64,000 nt of DNA from Eurosta solidaginis (lineage: Eukaryota; Arthropoda; Insecta; Diptera; Tephritidae): contig NC_090319.1 of NCBI RefSeq assembly GCF_040869045.1, forward strand, positions 179,464,645 through 179,528,644, given 5' to 3'. This document shows positions 31,053-41,289 of this stretch, in pieces. Under the pieces are notes generated by a model, which was not told the DNA's origin, did not search any database, and was given only the letters and a program-made list of their open reading frames with translations. Position 1 is the first letter of the stretch. Every line of letters starts with the position of its first letter. Both the position numbers and the translations under genes were made by a program.

Positions 31053-31988
31053 TTACATCGCGCGCAATCGTAATTGATCGGTTTGATCGATATAAAATAT
31101 TACATCGCGCTCAATCGTAATTGATCGGTTTGATCGATTATACAACCTATAACCTTTAGTCAAATCCGCATATCCAACAAACGTCAACTTCGTACCTTTT
31201 GGTTGAAACTTTGACTTATTCGACCTATTACACAATGCTACCGCTTCGCAACCAAAAACCTTTAAATGCGATACCGACGGCTTTTTGCCGGTCCAACGTT
31301 CGTATGGCGTTATACCTTTTATTAATTTTGTAGGACACCGATTTCTTATATAGGTGGCAGTATTTAAAGCTTCTGACCACAGGCTTTGAGGAAGTTTCGA
31401 AGTCTCCAACATACATCGCGACATTTCGACGAGCGTTCGATTAGCTCGTTCAGCAACCCCATTTTGCTGCGGGGTATAACTAACCGTGGTTTGATGGCGT
31501 ATACCGTGTTGCTTAAATAAACTCTCAAATTTTGTATTCACATATTCGCGACCATTGTCTGTACGCACACATTTCAATTTACGCCCGGTCTGTTTCTCTG
31601 CTTCAACCATAAAGTCTTTAAACGCCACGAATGCATCGGATTTTTGGCGTAAAAATTTCGTAACAACGAATCTCGAGTAATCGTCTATGAAAGTCATAAA
31701 ATACCGCGAACCACCTTGGGATGCCGTTCTCATCGGCCCACAAATATCTGTGTGCACTAGCTCAAGCACATCACTCGTATAAATATTTGAAAATTTTTTA
31801 AAAGGTTTCTTAGTAATTTTGCATACCGCACAAGTTGAACAATCAAAATTTTTAGGCATATTAACGTTCAGTCCGTACACAATATTCTCTTTCGATAAAT
31901 CACAAATATCTTTTATATTTAAATGTCCAAATCTTTTGTGCCAAATGTCAATATTATTATTTTTGTTTTCATTTACCGCCGCATTCAC
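31053..31988 (-). pseudogene. Copia-1 integrase
   Basis: 311 aa open stretch with the GAG-pre-integrase HHCC zinc block (IWHKRFGHLNIKDI, then CSTCAVCKI) and an rve core with complete acidic residues: ELVHTDICGP, VRTDNGREYVN, and PQQNGVAERANRT. The integrase inserts copia cDNA. Upstream the frame is shifted relative to gag near 32040-32060. Downstream a 47 bp tandem duplication (31052-31098 and 31099-31145) shifts the frame into the acidic linker (31014-30793, KEEEKAEQEEEKEPEKK). Confidence 0.88.
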
Positions 31989-33151
31989 GCACTCAACCTC
32001 ACCAAAGTTAGCATAGAAAATATCAATCTCTGCCTTTGCTGTAAAATTGTTTGTTTGTTTTTTGACTTCACTTCAGACAGCCTTTTATTAAACTGTACAC
32101 AGTAACCATGCTCAAGTATTTTGCTTACCGACAGGAAATTTCCATGTAAGTTTGGAACATAAAGCACATCAGTGAATGTTATACTTCGCATTCTTTTTTT
32201 AATGTTAACACTACCTATGCCCTTAGCGACAACAAAATCACCTGATGCAGGTGTAACCGTTTGTTCGCACTCTTCTATTTTTGAGAAAAATTTTAAATCA
32301 TTACACATATGGGAGGAAGCGCCGCTATCCAATACCCACATATTGCTATCTCGCAACTTTACATGTGAGCTCATACTCATTACCGCTTCTTTCTTTGTCG
32401 CTTTGCATTGTGACTTTATATGCCCCCTTTTACCACAAGAGTAGCATTTAACTGTACTCCAGTCACGCGATTTTACTTTCGGCTGCTCAGTTATTTTACT
32501 GGAATTGCGCTGTGCCACTCTTTCTTTCCCACCTTTTCTCCACCTGCTGGAATTCGCCGAAAATACACTCTCATTGTTACCGCCAAATTTTTCATTTCTC
32601 CGCCTTTCCTCTTCCAAAACTTTGACCTTCAATTGTTCGAATGTTGGCAAACTGTCTCTGCTTTCAATTGCAACAACAAAACTATCCATTTCGTCTGGTA
32701 GGCTGCACAGCAACAAAACACACAGCAAATCTTCCGGCACCTCAACGCCAATCGATGTGAGTTTGTCCAAAATAGTACTAAATTCGTTCATTTGCATGGC
32801 CATTTTTTCACCTGCATCAAATCTGAACCGTACCAACTTTTTAAATAAGTTAACTTTTCGCGCTGGACCATCAGCGCTATATACACTGTTTAGCACCGTC
32901 CAAGCTTCTTTCGCAGTTTTGCAATGCTTTATGTGAATCAATTCTGACGTCTTCACACAAAGAGTTATATATGCCAGTGCCTTTTTATCTGTCGATTCCC
33001 ACTTTGCTTTTCCGTCAGCATCGTCATCAGCTGGACACTTTGTTTCCACGACTTCCCAATACTCCAACGTGATGAACAGGCTCTTCATATGGATGGCCCA
33101 CGTGCTGTAATTTTCGGCACTGAGTTTTTCAATATGTGCCAGCGAACTCAT
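31985..33151 (-). CDS. Copia-1 gag and protease
   Basis: 388 aa open frame starting MSSLAHIEKLSAENYSTW at 33151, 119 bp inside the 5' LTR boundary. It contains a UBN2-type gag region (residues ~1-190, SPDEM-like CSLPDEMDSFVVAIESRD), a zinc knuckle CYSCGKRGHIKSQC (~residue 240) and the retropepsin active site WVLDSGASSHMC (~residue 275). Its natural continuation into integrase is broken by a frame shift in an (AAAC)n tract near 32045-32060, so the last ~20 residues are out of frame. Gag and protease themselves look intact. Confidence 0.85.
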   Translation of the reverse strand: MSSLAHIEKLSAENYSTWAIHMKSLFITLEYWEVVETKCPADDDADGKAKWESTDKKALAYITLCVKTSELIHIKHCKTAKEAWTVLNSVYSADGPARKVNLFKKLVRFRFDAGEKMAMQMNEFSTILDKLTSIGVEVPEDLLCVLLLCSLPDEMDSFVVAIESRDSLPTFEQLKVKVLEEERRRNEKFGGNNESVFSANSSRWRKGGKERVAQRNSSKITEQPKVKSRDWSTVKCYSCGKRGHIKSQCKATKKEAVMSMSSHVKLRDSNMWVLDSGASSHMCNDLKFFSKIEECEQTVTPASGDFVVAKGIGSVNIKKRMRSITFTDVLYVPNLHGNFLSVSKILEHGYCVQFNKRLSEVKSKNKQTILQQRQRLIFSMLTLVRLSA

Positions 33152-33269
33152 AATTCACACTAAATAATTTAATAAATTCAATACCGGCCGACCAACGACA
33201 ATTACCAAAAAAATGCTTTTTATTATTTTTTAATTTTAATACAAAAATGGGTCTGGGCCCATAACCATT

Positions 33270-33474
33270 TATTAGAGTAGGGCACGAAAATAAAACACGA
33301 CCGATTAGTTCAATTCATTTAATGGAAGTAAGAGCAATATTAAAAAATAGAATGCACAAAGGTATTACATGTTAATATGCATACATATTTACGTATGTGT
33401 ATGTATAGTGAGAGTAGTTAATTATTGCAGTTGGGATGTTAGGTGACAATAAAGAAATAGTAGTAAGTCCTACA
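33270..33474 (-). repeat. Copia-1 5' LTR
   Basis: 205 bp LTR. The primer-binding site follows on its inner side and the GATAA duplication on its outer side. Confidence 0.9.
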
Positions 33475-33479
33475 GATAA

Positions 33480-34305
33480 GGTTGCCAACTAATCTTGCAA
33501 TGTATTTAACTGAAATTCACCAAATACTAAAAAATATGCGGCAAAATATACCTTTATGAAAAAATTGCAAATATATGCATTAAATAAAAAATATGAAAAA
33601 AATATGCACTAACAAATCAATGCCATTTTTAGACTTATTTCTTGATTCGAAAAATCGTATATTCTTTAAGTTCCTGTGACTTACCAAAAAAAATATGCAA
33701 CTGCATAGAAATCCTGGCCTATTCGTTACAATACATTTTTTCATAAGACAGTTATTGCAAAAAAAAAAAACGGATGATGATGACCCCACGTACAAATAGG
33801 CTGACGAATAGACCGATGAATGGATGGGCAATGCTAACATAAACTTTTTTTCGGTTAGGAATACCGATTTTTCTGATTGACTTAAGTAGGATATAAAACA
33901 ATTCGCTAAGCGCTACTACTAACGTTTTTACAATTTTTTGTTATTTCAACTAACCTTGATACAAGTATCACCAACGGTAATATTTTTTATTATTATTATT
34001 ATTATTTTTTAATATTAACAGTTTCGCTGAAGTTTCACCTGACTGGTGTCCCGTACAAACCTATGCTTTTTTGCGATTTTTCACACACATATTCCAATAT
34101 TTCAAGAGCAGATTTCTATTTTTATTAAGATATGTACCACACAATACAATGTTAATGCACTAAATTCTTTGTCTGAAAATGTTATATTTTTTCATAAGTA
34201 AAGGTCTAAAAATGAAAAAAATGTGTTCGATTTATCCTGCACCAACCGTGGAATGCTAGAGTAGCATTCTTTTTGTGAAGACTGTGCGGAACTTTATCAC
34301 CTTCG
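33480..34305. other. AT-rich spacer, nothing recognised
   Basis: No gene or repeat recognised apart from a short TTATTATTATTATTATT run near 33988. Confidence 0.4.
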
Positions 34306-34309
34306 CTGG

Positions 34310-34480
34310 GTGGTTTTAAGCTGCCTCCGTTTAAGATGACGTTAACGACTTCCCTCTAGAATCTAAGCTCTCTCTGAACATTGGTTATCAGGTCGCCCTT
34401 TTCGTTCTGACAGAAATTTGATCCCGGCTTGAAACCTTCCGTCTTTCGCCGAATGGATATTTTAAGTTTTAAACTTTGGG
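34310..34480 (-). pseudogene. RTE/BovB-type LINE fragment
   Basis: The minus strand encodes RRKTEGFKPG, a FCQNEKGDLIT-like block and a VQRELRF-like end, collinear with 47750-47900 of the larger LINE in this window (RRQTEGFKTGANSCRNENGD). It is an isolated internal piece, about 80-85% alike by eye and in the same orientation. Confidence 0.6.
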
Positions 34481-34768
34481 CTCGATATGAAAACATTTCG
34501 GGAAGCAGCAGAGGCGATCGTCCTAATTAACATCTGAAATTATTTGTAAATGTATTTTTATGAGCAATTTATGCACCTTTTTTCATCGCCAAATACATGG
34601 GAAAAAGCGGTAGATAATATAGATCTCGAATTTGTATTTATCATTTTTATTTAGAAAATGGGCACGGTAATCAGTATTTTGAAAAGGAACGATGGTTATA
34701 TATAAAATCACAACATTTTCAATTGTGTTTGAAGTCGATGCAAAGATTTTCAATAGATTCCAGCGGCC

Positions 34769-34890
34769 TTAGTAGGCGTTGCCACGCGCTTTGTTCAAGA
34801 TAAATGAATCCAGTTTTAGCGTTGTGGCTTTATAAATGACGGAATTATCCCATTAAGTGTTGAATTATCACAGAATTATATTTCATTTAA
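34769..34890. repeat. Dispersed repeat, partner of 21958-22122
   Basis: Shares GTAGGCGTTGCCACGCGCTT, GGCTTTATAAATGACGG and TGAATTATCACAGAATTATA with the copy at 21958-22122. Shorter and diverged. Confidence 0.5.
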
Positions 34891-35111
34891 AAAAAATTGT
34901 TTTTTACAATTATATAAATACACAGTCTGGCAACCGTGGCACTCATATACAAAAAGACGGTTGACATTGTACCTCATGGTATTCTTTACTTTTGTACATA
35001 CATACTTTTCAATGTCTTGCAACAAAGTGAATATATTGAACATTACATTTTTGAACTGAAAACGGTCGGTTTTATCTTTTCTTTGTGGCTTTCATTTTTT
35101 TGATTTTTAAT

Positions 35112-35505
35112 AACCTGGGGGTCAATTCTGTAACTGTGAAAAACTGAAAAATGTACACTCATTGAAAACTCATTTGCACACACAATTTACACTTTAAATT
35201 TTCATGCGATTCTGTAAATTATTGTGTACATTGTTTTGCTGAATGAGCGCTGAATGTAAAAGCCTTATGTCAGTGAGAAATTATTCATCAAACGCCATGA
35301 AAACAAAAATGTCATTCTACAACAGTGCGTATGAGTTTTAAATGTCACAATAGTGTACACTGGCTGCCAAGAAAACTCACGAAGTTTTTATCAGTGAATT
35401 TTTTGTTCACAGTTTTGCTTTACAGAATCAGAATTTCAAAGTTTACACAATTTCTTGTGTACACTTTAAAACTCACAGTTAGCGAATATGGCCCCTGGGT
35501 CAACC
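35112..35505. mobile_element. Candidate MITE with CTGGGGGTCAATTCTGTAAC-type ends
   Basis: The left end CTGGGGGTCAATTCTGTAAC is approximately mirrored by the right end, whose reverse complement reads CCAGGGGCCATATTCGCTAA followed by CTGTGAG. Both continue with AACTGTGA. The interior is non-coding with several TGTACAC words in both orientations. About 390 bp. The GGGG-type termini suggest a PIF/Harbinger-related MITE, but the target duplication is unclear. Confidence 0.45.
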
Positions 35506-35570
35506 AGCCAACATTTTTGCTGGCGAGACCCGGCAATTTTCACTAACTGAAGAAAGGGCGACAATAATAA

Positions 35571-37233
35571 ACAAGTAAGGAAGGAAAATATTAAAGATTA
35601 TTTTAAAAGGGAGTGCGCCATAGTTCTATAGGTGGACGCAATTCCAGGACATCGCCAAAAAGGTGGATCAGGGGTGACTCTAAAATTTGCTTGTACGATA
35701 TGGGTAGCAAATGAAAGGTGTTAATGAGTATTTAACACGTAGTGGGCCTCAGTTCTATAGGTGGACGCCTTTTCGAGATATCGCAGTAAGGGTGGACCAG
35801 GGGTGACTCTAGAATGTGTTTGTACGATATGGGTATCAAATTAAAGGCATTAATGAGGGGTTTAAAAGGGAGCAGTCCTTAGTTTTATATGTGAAGATAT
35901 GTGAGATATTGACCAAAATGTGGACCAGGGTGATCCAGAACATCTTCTGTCGCGTACCGCTCATTTATTTATATATGCCACGAACAGTATTCTTGCCAAG
36001 ATTCCAAGGGCTTTTGATTTCGCCCTGCAGAACTTTTTCATTTTCTTCTACTTAATATGGTAGGTGTCACACTCATTTTACAAAGTTTTTTCTAAAGTTA
36101 TATTTTGCGTCAATAAACCAAACCAATTACCATGTTTGATCTCTTTTTTCATATTTGGTACAGAATTATGGCATTTTTTCATTTTTCGTAATTTTCGATA
36201 TCGGAAAAGTGGGCGTAGCTTCAGCCAGATTTTATACCAAGATAAAGTGGGTTCAGATAAGTACGTGAACTAAGCTTAGTTAAGATATATCGATTTGTGC
36301 TCAAGTTATCGTGTTAACGGCCGAGCGGAAGGACAGACGGTCGCCTGTGTATAAAAACTGGGCGTGGCTTCAACATATTTAGCCCATTTTCACAGAAAAC
36401 AGTTATCGTCATAGAGTCTATGCACCTACCAAATTTCACAAGGATTGGTAAATTTTTGTTCGACTTATGCCCTTAAAAGTATTCTGGACGAAATAAATGA
36501 AAAAGGGCGGAGCCACGCCCATTTTGAAATTTTCTTTTATTTTTGTATTTTTTTGCACCATATCATTACTGGAGTTGAATGTTGCATAATTTACTTATAT
36601 ACTGTAAAGATTTTACATTTTTTGTTAAAATTTGACTTAAAACAAAATTTTTTTTTTTAAGTGCGCATGTTCGTCATCCGATTTTGCTAATTTTTATTTA
36701 GCACACATATAGTAATAGGAGTAACGCGCCTGCTAAATTTCATCATGATATCTTCAACGACTGCGAAATTACAGCTTGCAAAACTTTTAAATTACCTTCT
36801 TTTAAAAGTGGGCGGTGCCACGCCCATTGTCCAAAAATTTACTAATTTTCTATTTTGCGTCATAAGGTCAAAGCGCTTACCAAGTTTAATCGCTTTATCC
36901 GTCGTTGGTAATGAATTGTCGCACTTTTCGAAATTTTCGATATCGAAAAGTGGGCGTGGTTGTAGTGCGATTTCGTCCATTTTAAGAAGCGATCTGAGAT
37001 GAGCGCCCAGGAACTTACATACCAAATTTCATCAAGATACCTAAAAATTTACTGAAGTTATCGTGTTTACGGACGGACGGACGGACATGGCTAAATGAAT
37101 TTCTCTTTTCACCCAGATCATTTTGATATATAGAAGTCTATATCTATCTCGATTAGTTTATGCCGTTACGGATTACCGTTATGCGAACAAAGTTAATATA
37201 CTCTGTGAGCTCTGCTCAGCTGAGTATAAAAAA
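35571..37233 (+). repeat. Interspersed fly repeat, copy 5
   Basis: Begins ACAAGTAAGGAAGG at 35571 and ends CTGCTCAGCTGAGTATAAAA at about 37233. It contains about three ~125 bp units near the start, although the block just after the start is deleted compared with copy 2. It lies directly beside copia-2, whose LTR starts at 37249. Confidence 0.8.
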
Positions 37234-37248
37234 GTTTTTATTGATTCG

Positions 37249-37421
37249 TGTAATGGATGAAATAAATAGACTAACTGTTTCGAATGAATTTAACAAGCTG
37301 ACCAAAGAAAATTTTTATTCATTTTGACAACATTATAATATTTTAGACAAAAACCATAAGATCATTTTCATTATTATAAAACAAGTAATTTTTCAGTAAG
37401 TATACAAAAATAACTGCAACA
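37249..37421 (-). repeat. Copia-2 3' LTR
   Basis: 173 bp LTR. On the plus strand it begins TGTAATGGATGAAATAAATA and ends CAACA. Confidence 0.8.
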
Positions 37422-37449
37422 CTCCCTCTTAATGAAAACGTACATAAAT

Positions 37450-38877
37450 TTAAGCCATTCCTAATTTTCCACAATGTTTCTGATGAATAATTTTTCCCAA
37501 TGACTTTGTGAAAATATCAGCAGTATTTTCGTGTGAAGGAATATATTTTAAATCCATTATTCCACTCTGAAATACATTTCTAACATGATGAACCTTAATG
37601 TCGATATGTTTACTGCGTGAAAGATATATAGGATTTCGTACAAGTTGCTGCGCGCCAATATTATCACCATACAAAATCGTTTCTTCCTTCGCAAAATTAT
37701 CAAAACCAAGTTGAAAAAGAAGATTTCGTAAGTAAATAATCTCCTTCGCTGCTGAAGAAATATCCATATATTCAGATTCTGTGCTGCTCAGTGCCACTGT
37801 TTGTAGCTTTTTCGATTCAAAATCTATTGCACTATTTGCCAATATAAAAACAAATCCTGTATATGATTTTCTCTCGATGGAATTTCCTGCCCAATCAGCA
37901 TGAGCGTAACCATGAAGAGGTTTTTCTGTACTTTTATAGAGAAGTTTCAAATCAATTGTATCACTTATGTACCTTAAAACATGCTTTGCTGCTATCAAGT
38001 GTTCCATATGAGGATTCGCATTGAACTGAGCCAATTTACTCATCGAATGTAAGATGTCCGGTCGAGTACATAAACCAATATACATAAGTGATCGTACTAA
38101 TGACTGATACTGTACAACATCCACCTTTTTGCAGTTCATACATTCACTAGTACATTTTCTTAGAACTTCTCCTGGATCCAATGGTGTTGACACTTTTCTA
38201 CAATTTATCATATTGTATTCTTCTAACAATTCAATAATAAGCTTCTTTTGATTTATAGTTATAGGACCGGTTGGTAATTTTCTTTCAATTTCCATCCCCA
38301 GGAAATAACCTACGGGCCCTTTGTCAACAGTTTCAATTTGTCCACTTATTTCCTCCTTAATATCTTTCAAAGTTTCCTCGTTTGAAGATAAAATGAGTAT
38401 ATCATCAACGTAAACTATTAAAATAACCTTTTCTTCTTCTGTGTGCCTTGTTTACGCACATGGATCAACTTTATTACGAGAGAAATTCATTTTCTTCAGA
38501 ATTTCGTCTAGCTTCTCATTCCATTTTCTTCCCGATTGCTTTAACCCATACAATGCTTTCTTTAATTTGCAAACCTTATCCGGAAATTTTTGATCTACAA
38601 ATTCTTCTGGCTGTTCCATATACATATCTGTATCAATATATCGATTGAGATAAGCAGCTGTAACATCAAGTTGGTGTAAATGAAGCCTATATTCTGCAGC
38701 TAAAGCTAAAACCAACCGTACAGTTGAGTATCGAGTGACAGGGGAAAAAGTTTCAGAATAATTAACACCATACTTCTGACTACATCCTTTCGCTACCAAC
38801 CTGGATTTGTACTTCTCAATATTACCATACTGATCTCGTTTTATTTTGAACACCCATATTTTTGATGATTTGAGCAT
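37450..38877 (-). pseudogene. Copia-2 reverse transcriptase and RNase H
   Basis: At 38877-38452: KYKSRLVAKGCSQKYGVNYS, LHQLDVTAAYLNRYIDTDMY and KALYGLKQSGRKWNEKL, ending in a stop. After a frame change the YVDD box (IVYVDDILIL, about 38410) follows. At 38370-37450 a 306 aa stretch covers the RT connection (VGYFLGMEIERKL) and RNase H (HGYAHADWAGN; ALSSTESEYMDISSAAKEII; GDNIGAQQLVRNP; SKHIDIKVHHVRN; HENTADIFTKSL). RNase H looks intact. The RT is interrupted once. Confidence 0.85.
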
Positions 38878-40167
38878 CTTTTGGTCTATCTACCAAAACC
38901 CACGTTTCTTTTGACATTAGTGAATCACACTCACATTTCATTGATTTTAACCATTGATCATTATCATCTCGTGACATTACTTCTTTTACTGTTTCTGGAT
39001 TGTCATTACATTTTAAATTGCTACTCAAATAATTTTCTCTGTGTAGTTTGAACAAGTTATCGTAACTCTCAATTGGTGAGTAATCCACGACATTCTCCAG
39101 AAATTTTACATCTCGACTCTTATGCAGTTTTCTTGTCTTTAAATCAACTAATATATACGCTTTGGACTCTATACTATATCCTGTCAGTACACATTCTGTT
39201 CCCTTTGATTCAAATTTTGATTTACCAGGCCTTTTATTTAAAACAATTGCTTTACATCCAAAAATTCTTAAACGACTTACTGAAGTTTTGATGCCAGACC
39301 AAATCTCAACGGGGGTTTTATTATCTATTGATGTTGTCATACCCAGATTTCTTATATATACAGCAGTTCCGACTGCTTCCCCCCAAAATGACTCATGTAA
39401 TCCCGAACCAATCAGCATGCAACGCGCCATTTCTGTCATGGTTCTATTTGCCCTCTCGGCTACACCATTTTTTTGTGGTGTATACTCCACTGAAAATTGC
39501 CTTTTAATGCCTAAATTGTCTAAATTCGTGTAAAATTTCTTACTTAGATATTCCTTTGCGTTATCACTACGCAATAGCTTAAGTTTCTTTCCTGTTTGCC
39601 TTTCCTCCATTGCAATGAAGCTACAAAATAAATTATAAATTTCACCCTTATTCTTGAAGAAATAAACAAACATCATTCTTGAGTAGTCGTCAATAAATAA
39701 TGCAAAATATATAGCACCACCACACGATTTAATAGGCGTCGGCCCACATATATCAGTATGAACGATTTCAAGAAGTTCCTTTGCTCCATAGCTTGTCTTC
39801 TTGGGAAATGGTTCTACATGCATTTTTCTTTATAGCAAGTCTCACATATTATCTTGTTCTCATTATTTCGTATATTTATACCTCGCACTGTATAATTTTT
39901 GGACATCTCTGATAAGCTCCTTTCATTTAAATGGCCAAAACGCTTGTGCCATAATAACATATCATCATTCGATGAATAACTACATCTTTCAATCTCAGCC
40001 TCTTCATTTAAATTGCTACTACATACATATAACTGGCCATGCTTTTTTCCTCGCAAAGCCACTCTTTCATCGTTTCTTAAAATAACCTCGTCCAGGTGAA
40101 AAAACGCCGATAACTTCTTTTCCACCATCTTGGTTATCGAAATGAAATTGAAAGTTGATTGAGGCAA
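38822..40167 (-). pseudogene. Copia-2 integrase
   Basis: At 40167-39814 the HHCC zinc region (LLWHKRFGHLNERSLSEM, then CETCYKEKCM). At 39823-38822 the rve core with LEIVHTDICGP, LLRSDNAKEYLS and PQKNGVAERANRT, plus the copia C-terminal region (SRLRIFGCKAIVLNKR) and start of the RT domain (DDNDQWLKSMKCECDSLMSK). One frame change lies at about 39820. Confidence 0.85.
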
Positions 40168-40262
40168 TACAATACCTCTTCAAGTAAAACTTCATCGCCC
40201 AATGAAGTCTTCAGCAAAACTTCTCCAATACCCTTAGAGTAAACAGCAAACTCCCCAGCCAA

Positions 40263-40943
40263 TTAAATTTTTTCTTCATGCGACTTGATTGAAGAAAACA
40301 TTCTCTTTTCGCAGCACAAATGGCTCGTCGAACCACTATAGAAAATCCACATATTACGTTGTAAACCTCCAGTCTTCATACCATTCAACATTGCTTTCGA
40401 TCGATGCGTATCTTGTTTATAATAGGTATTAAACTTACTACAATCATTGCTTCGGAAACTTTTCTTTCGAAATTCTTTCGCAAAATGACCAGCTTCACCG
40501 CACTTTAAGCATTTCATTTTCTACTTATTACCTTTCAAAATTTTTTTATCACACGCCTTCATCATAAAAACCCCTTCTCTCTCTTGATTAACCATGTGAT
40601 CCCTTCGTCTTTCAAAATCTTCTAACAATTTGATCTTGAGCGCTTCTAGTGCAGGCAAAGTATTGCGTGACTCAATTGCAACCACAAAGTTCTCAAATTC
40701 GTCACTCAGGCTATTTAGTAACATAATTACCAGAAGAGATTCAGGAATATCTATTTCAACATCGACTAATTTTTCAACGATTTCAGAGAAATTCCGAAGA
40801 TGATCGACCATCACCATTTTTTCAGACATTTTAACAGATAACAACTTACGAAAAAGCAGCACTTTCCTTGCAGGACCTTGCGGACAATATTTTTTATTTA
40901 AAATGATCCACGCCTCCCTTGATGTCTTGCAACTTTTTAGCAA
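40263..40943 (-). pseudogene. Copia-2 gag and protease remnants
   Basis: At 40943-40521 is a UBN2-type gag missing about 80 N-terminal residues (SREAWIILNKKYCPQGPARK, LNSLSDEFENFVVAIESRNT). At 40517-40263 are a zinc knuckle CLKCGEAGHFAKEF, in which the fourth ligand Cys has become Phe, and the protease site WIFYSGSTSHLC, where the catalytic Asp is replaced by Tyr. Both substitutions would abolish function. The N-terminal truncation coincides with the lost leader. Confidence 0.8.
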
Positions 40944-40977
40944 TCCTAATTGTGATCGTTTAATGCTTTCTGGTCTT

Positions 40978-41147
40978 TGTGGATGAAATAAATAGACTGA
41001 CTGTTTCGAATGAATTTAACAAGCTGACTAAAGAAAAGTTTTATTCATTTTGACAACATTATAATCGTTTAGACAAAAACCATAAGATCATTTTCATTAT
41101 TATAAAACAAGTCATTTTTCAGTAAGTATACAAAAATAACTTCAACG
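40978..41147 (-). repeat. Copia-2 5' LTR
   Basis: 170 bp LTR matching 37249-37421 except for about eight substitutions and a 3 bp gap near its plus-strand start. The outer terminal base is changed (CAACG instead of CAACA). Confidence 0.8.
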
Positions 41148-41289
41148 ATTCGGTATATTAACAAACCTTTTTGCTCTCCTCACTATCACCCTTCTTTCTA
41201 TAAGCATTTTTGTTTATATTTTTCGTTAGCGTTCAATGTTGGCATTGGTGGAACTGGAGGTCAGGAATTTCGGTGGAATGGCCTCAATG

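Larger units (their letters stand above)
26055..33474 (-). mobile_element. Copia-1: young LTR element with nested repeat
   Basis: LTRs of 205 bp lie at 26055-26259 and 33270-33474 with one visible mismatch (AGCGCAC versus AGGGCAC). The 5 bp target duplication GATAA is at 26050-26054 and 33475-33479. On the minus strand the LTR starts TGTAGGACTTACTACT and ends CTAATA. The primer site next to the 5' LTR is TGGTTATGGGCCCAG (33253-33267), the copia-type internal initiator-tRNA-Met match. A purine tract (GGGATGAGGCGGAGT) precedes the 3' LTR. gag-pol runs 33151 to 29216. Repeat copy 4 sits between pol and the 3' LTR. pol is broken, so this copy is not autonomous. Confidence 0.92.
37249..41147 (-). 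mobile_element. Copia-2: older LTR element
   Basis: LTRs lie at 37249-37421 (173 bp) and 40978-41147 (170 bp) and differ at about eight bases plus a 3 bp indel, roughly 5%. The target duplication ATTCG lies at 37244-37248 and 41148-41152. On the minus strand the 3' LTR starts TGTTGCAGTTATTTTTG after a purine tract (AAGAGGGAG). The 5' leader and gag N-terminus are missing: the 5' LTR is followed directly by gag-like LLKSCKTSREAWIILNKKY. The protease has lost its catalytic Asp. Inactive. Confidence 0.88.

Noticed and set aside
30856..31077. 73 aa plus-strand Phe-rich ORF
   Set aside because: Antisense of the acidic KEEE linker of copia-1 pol.
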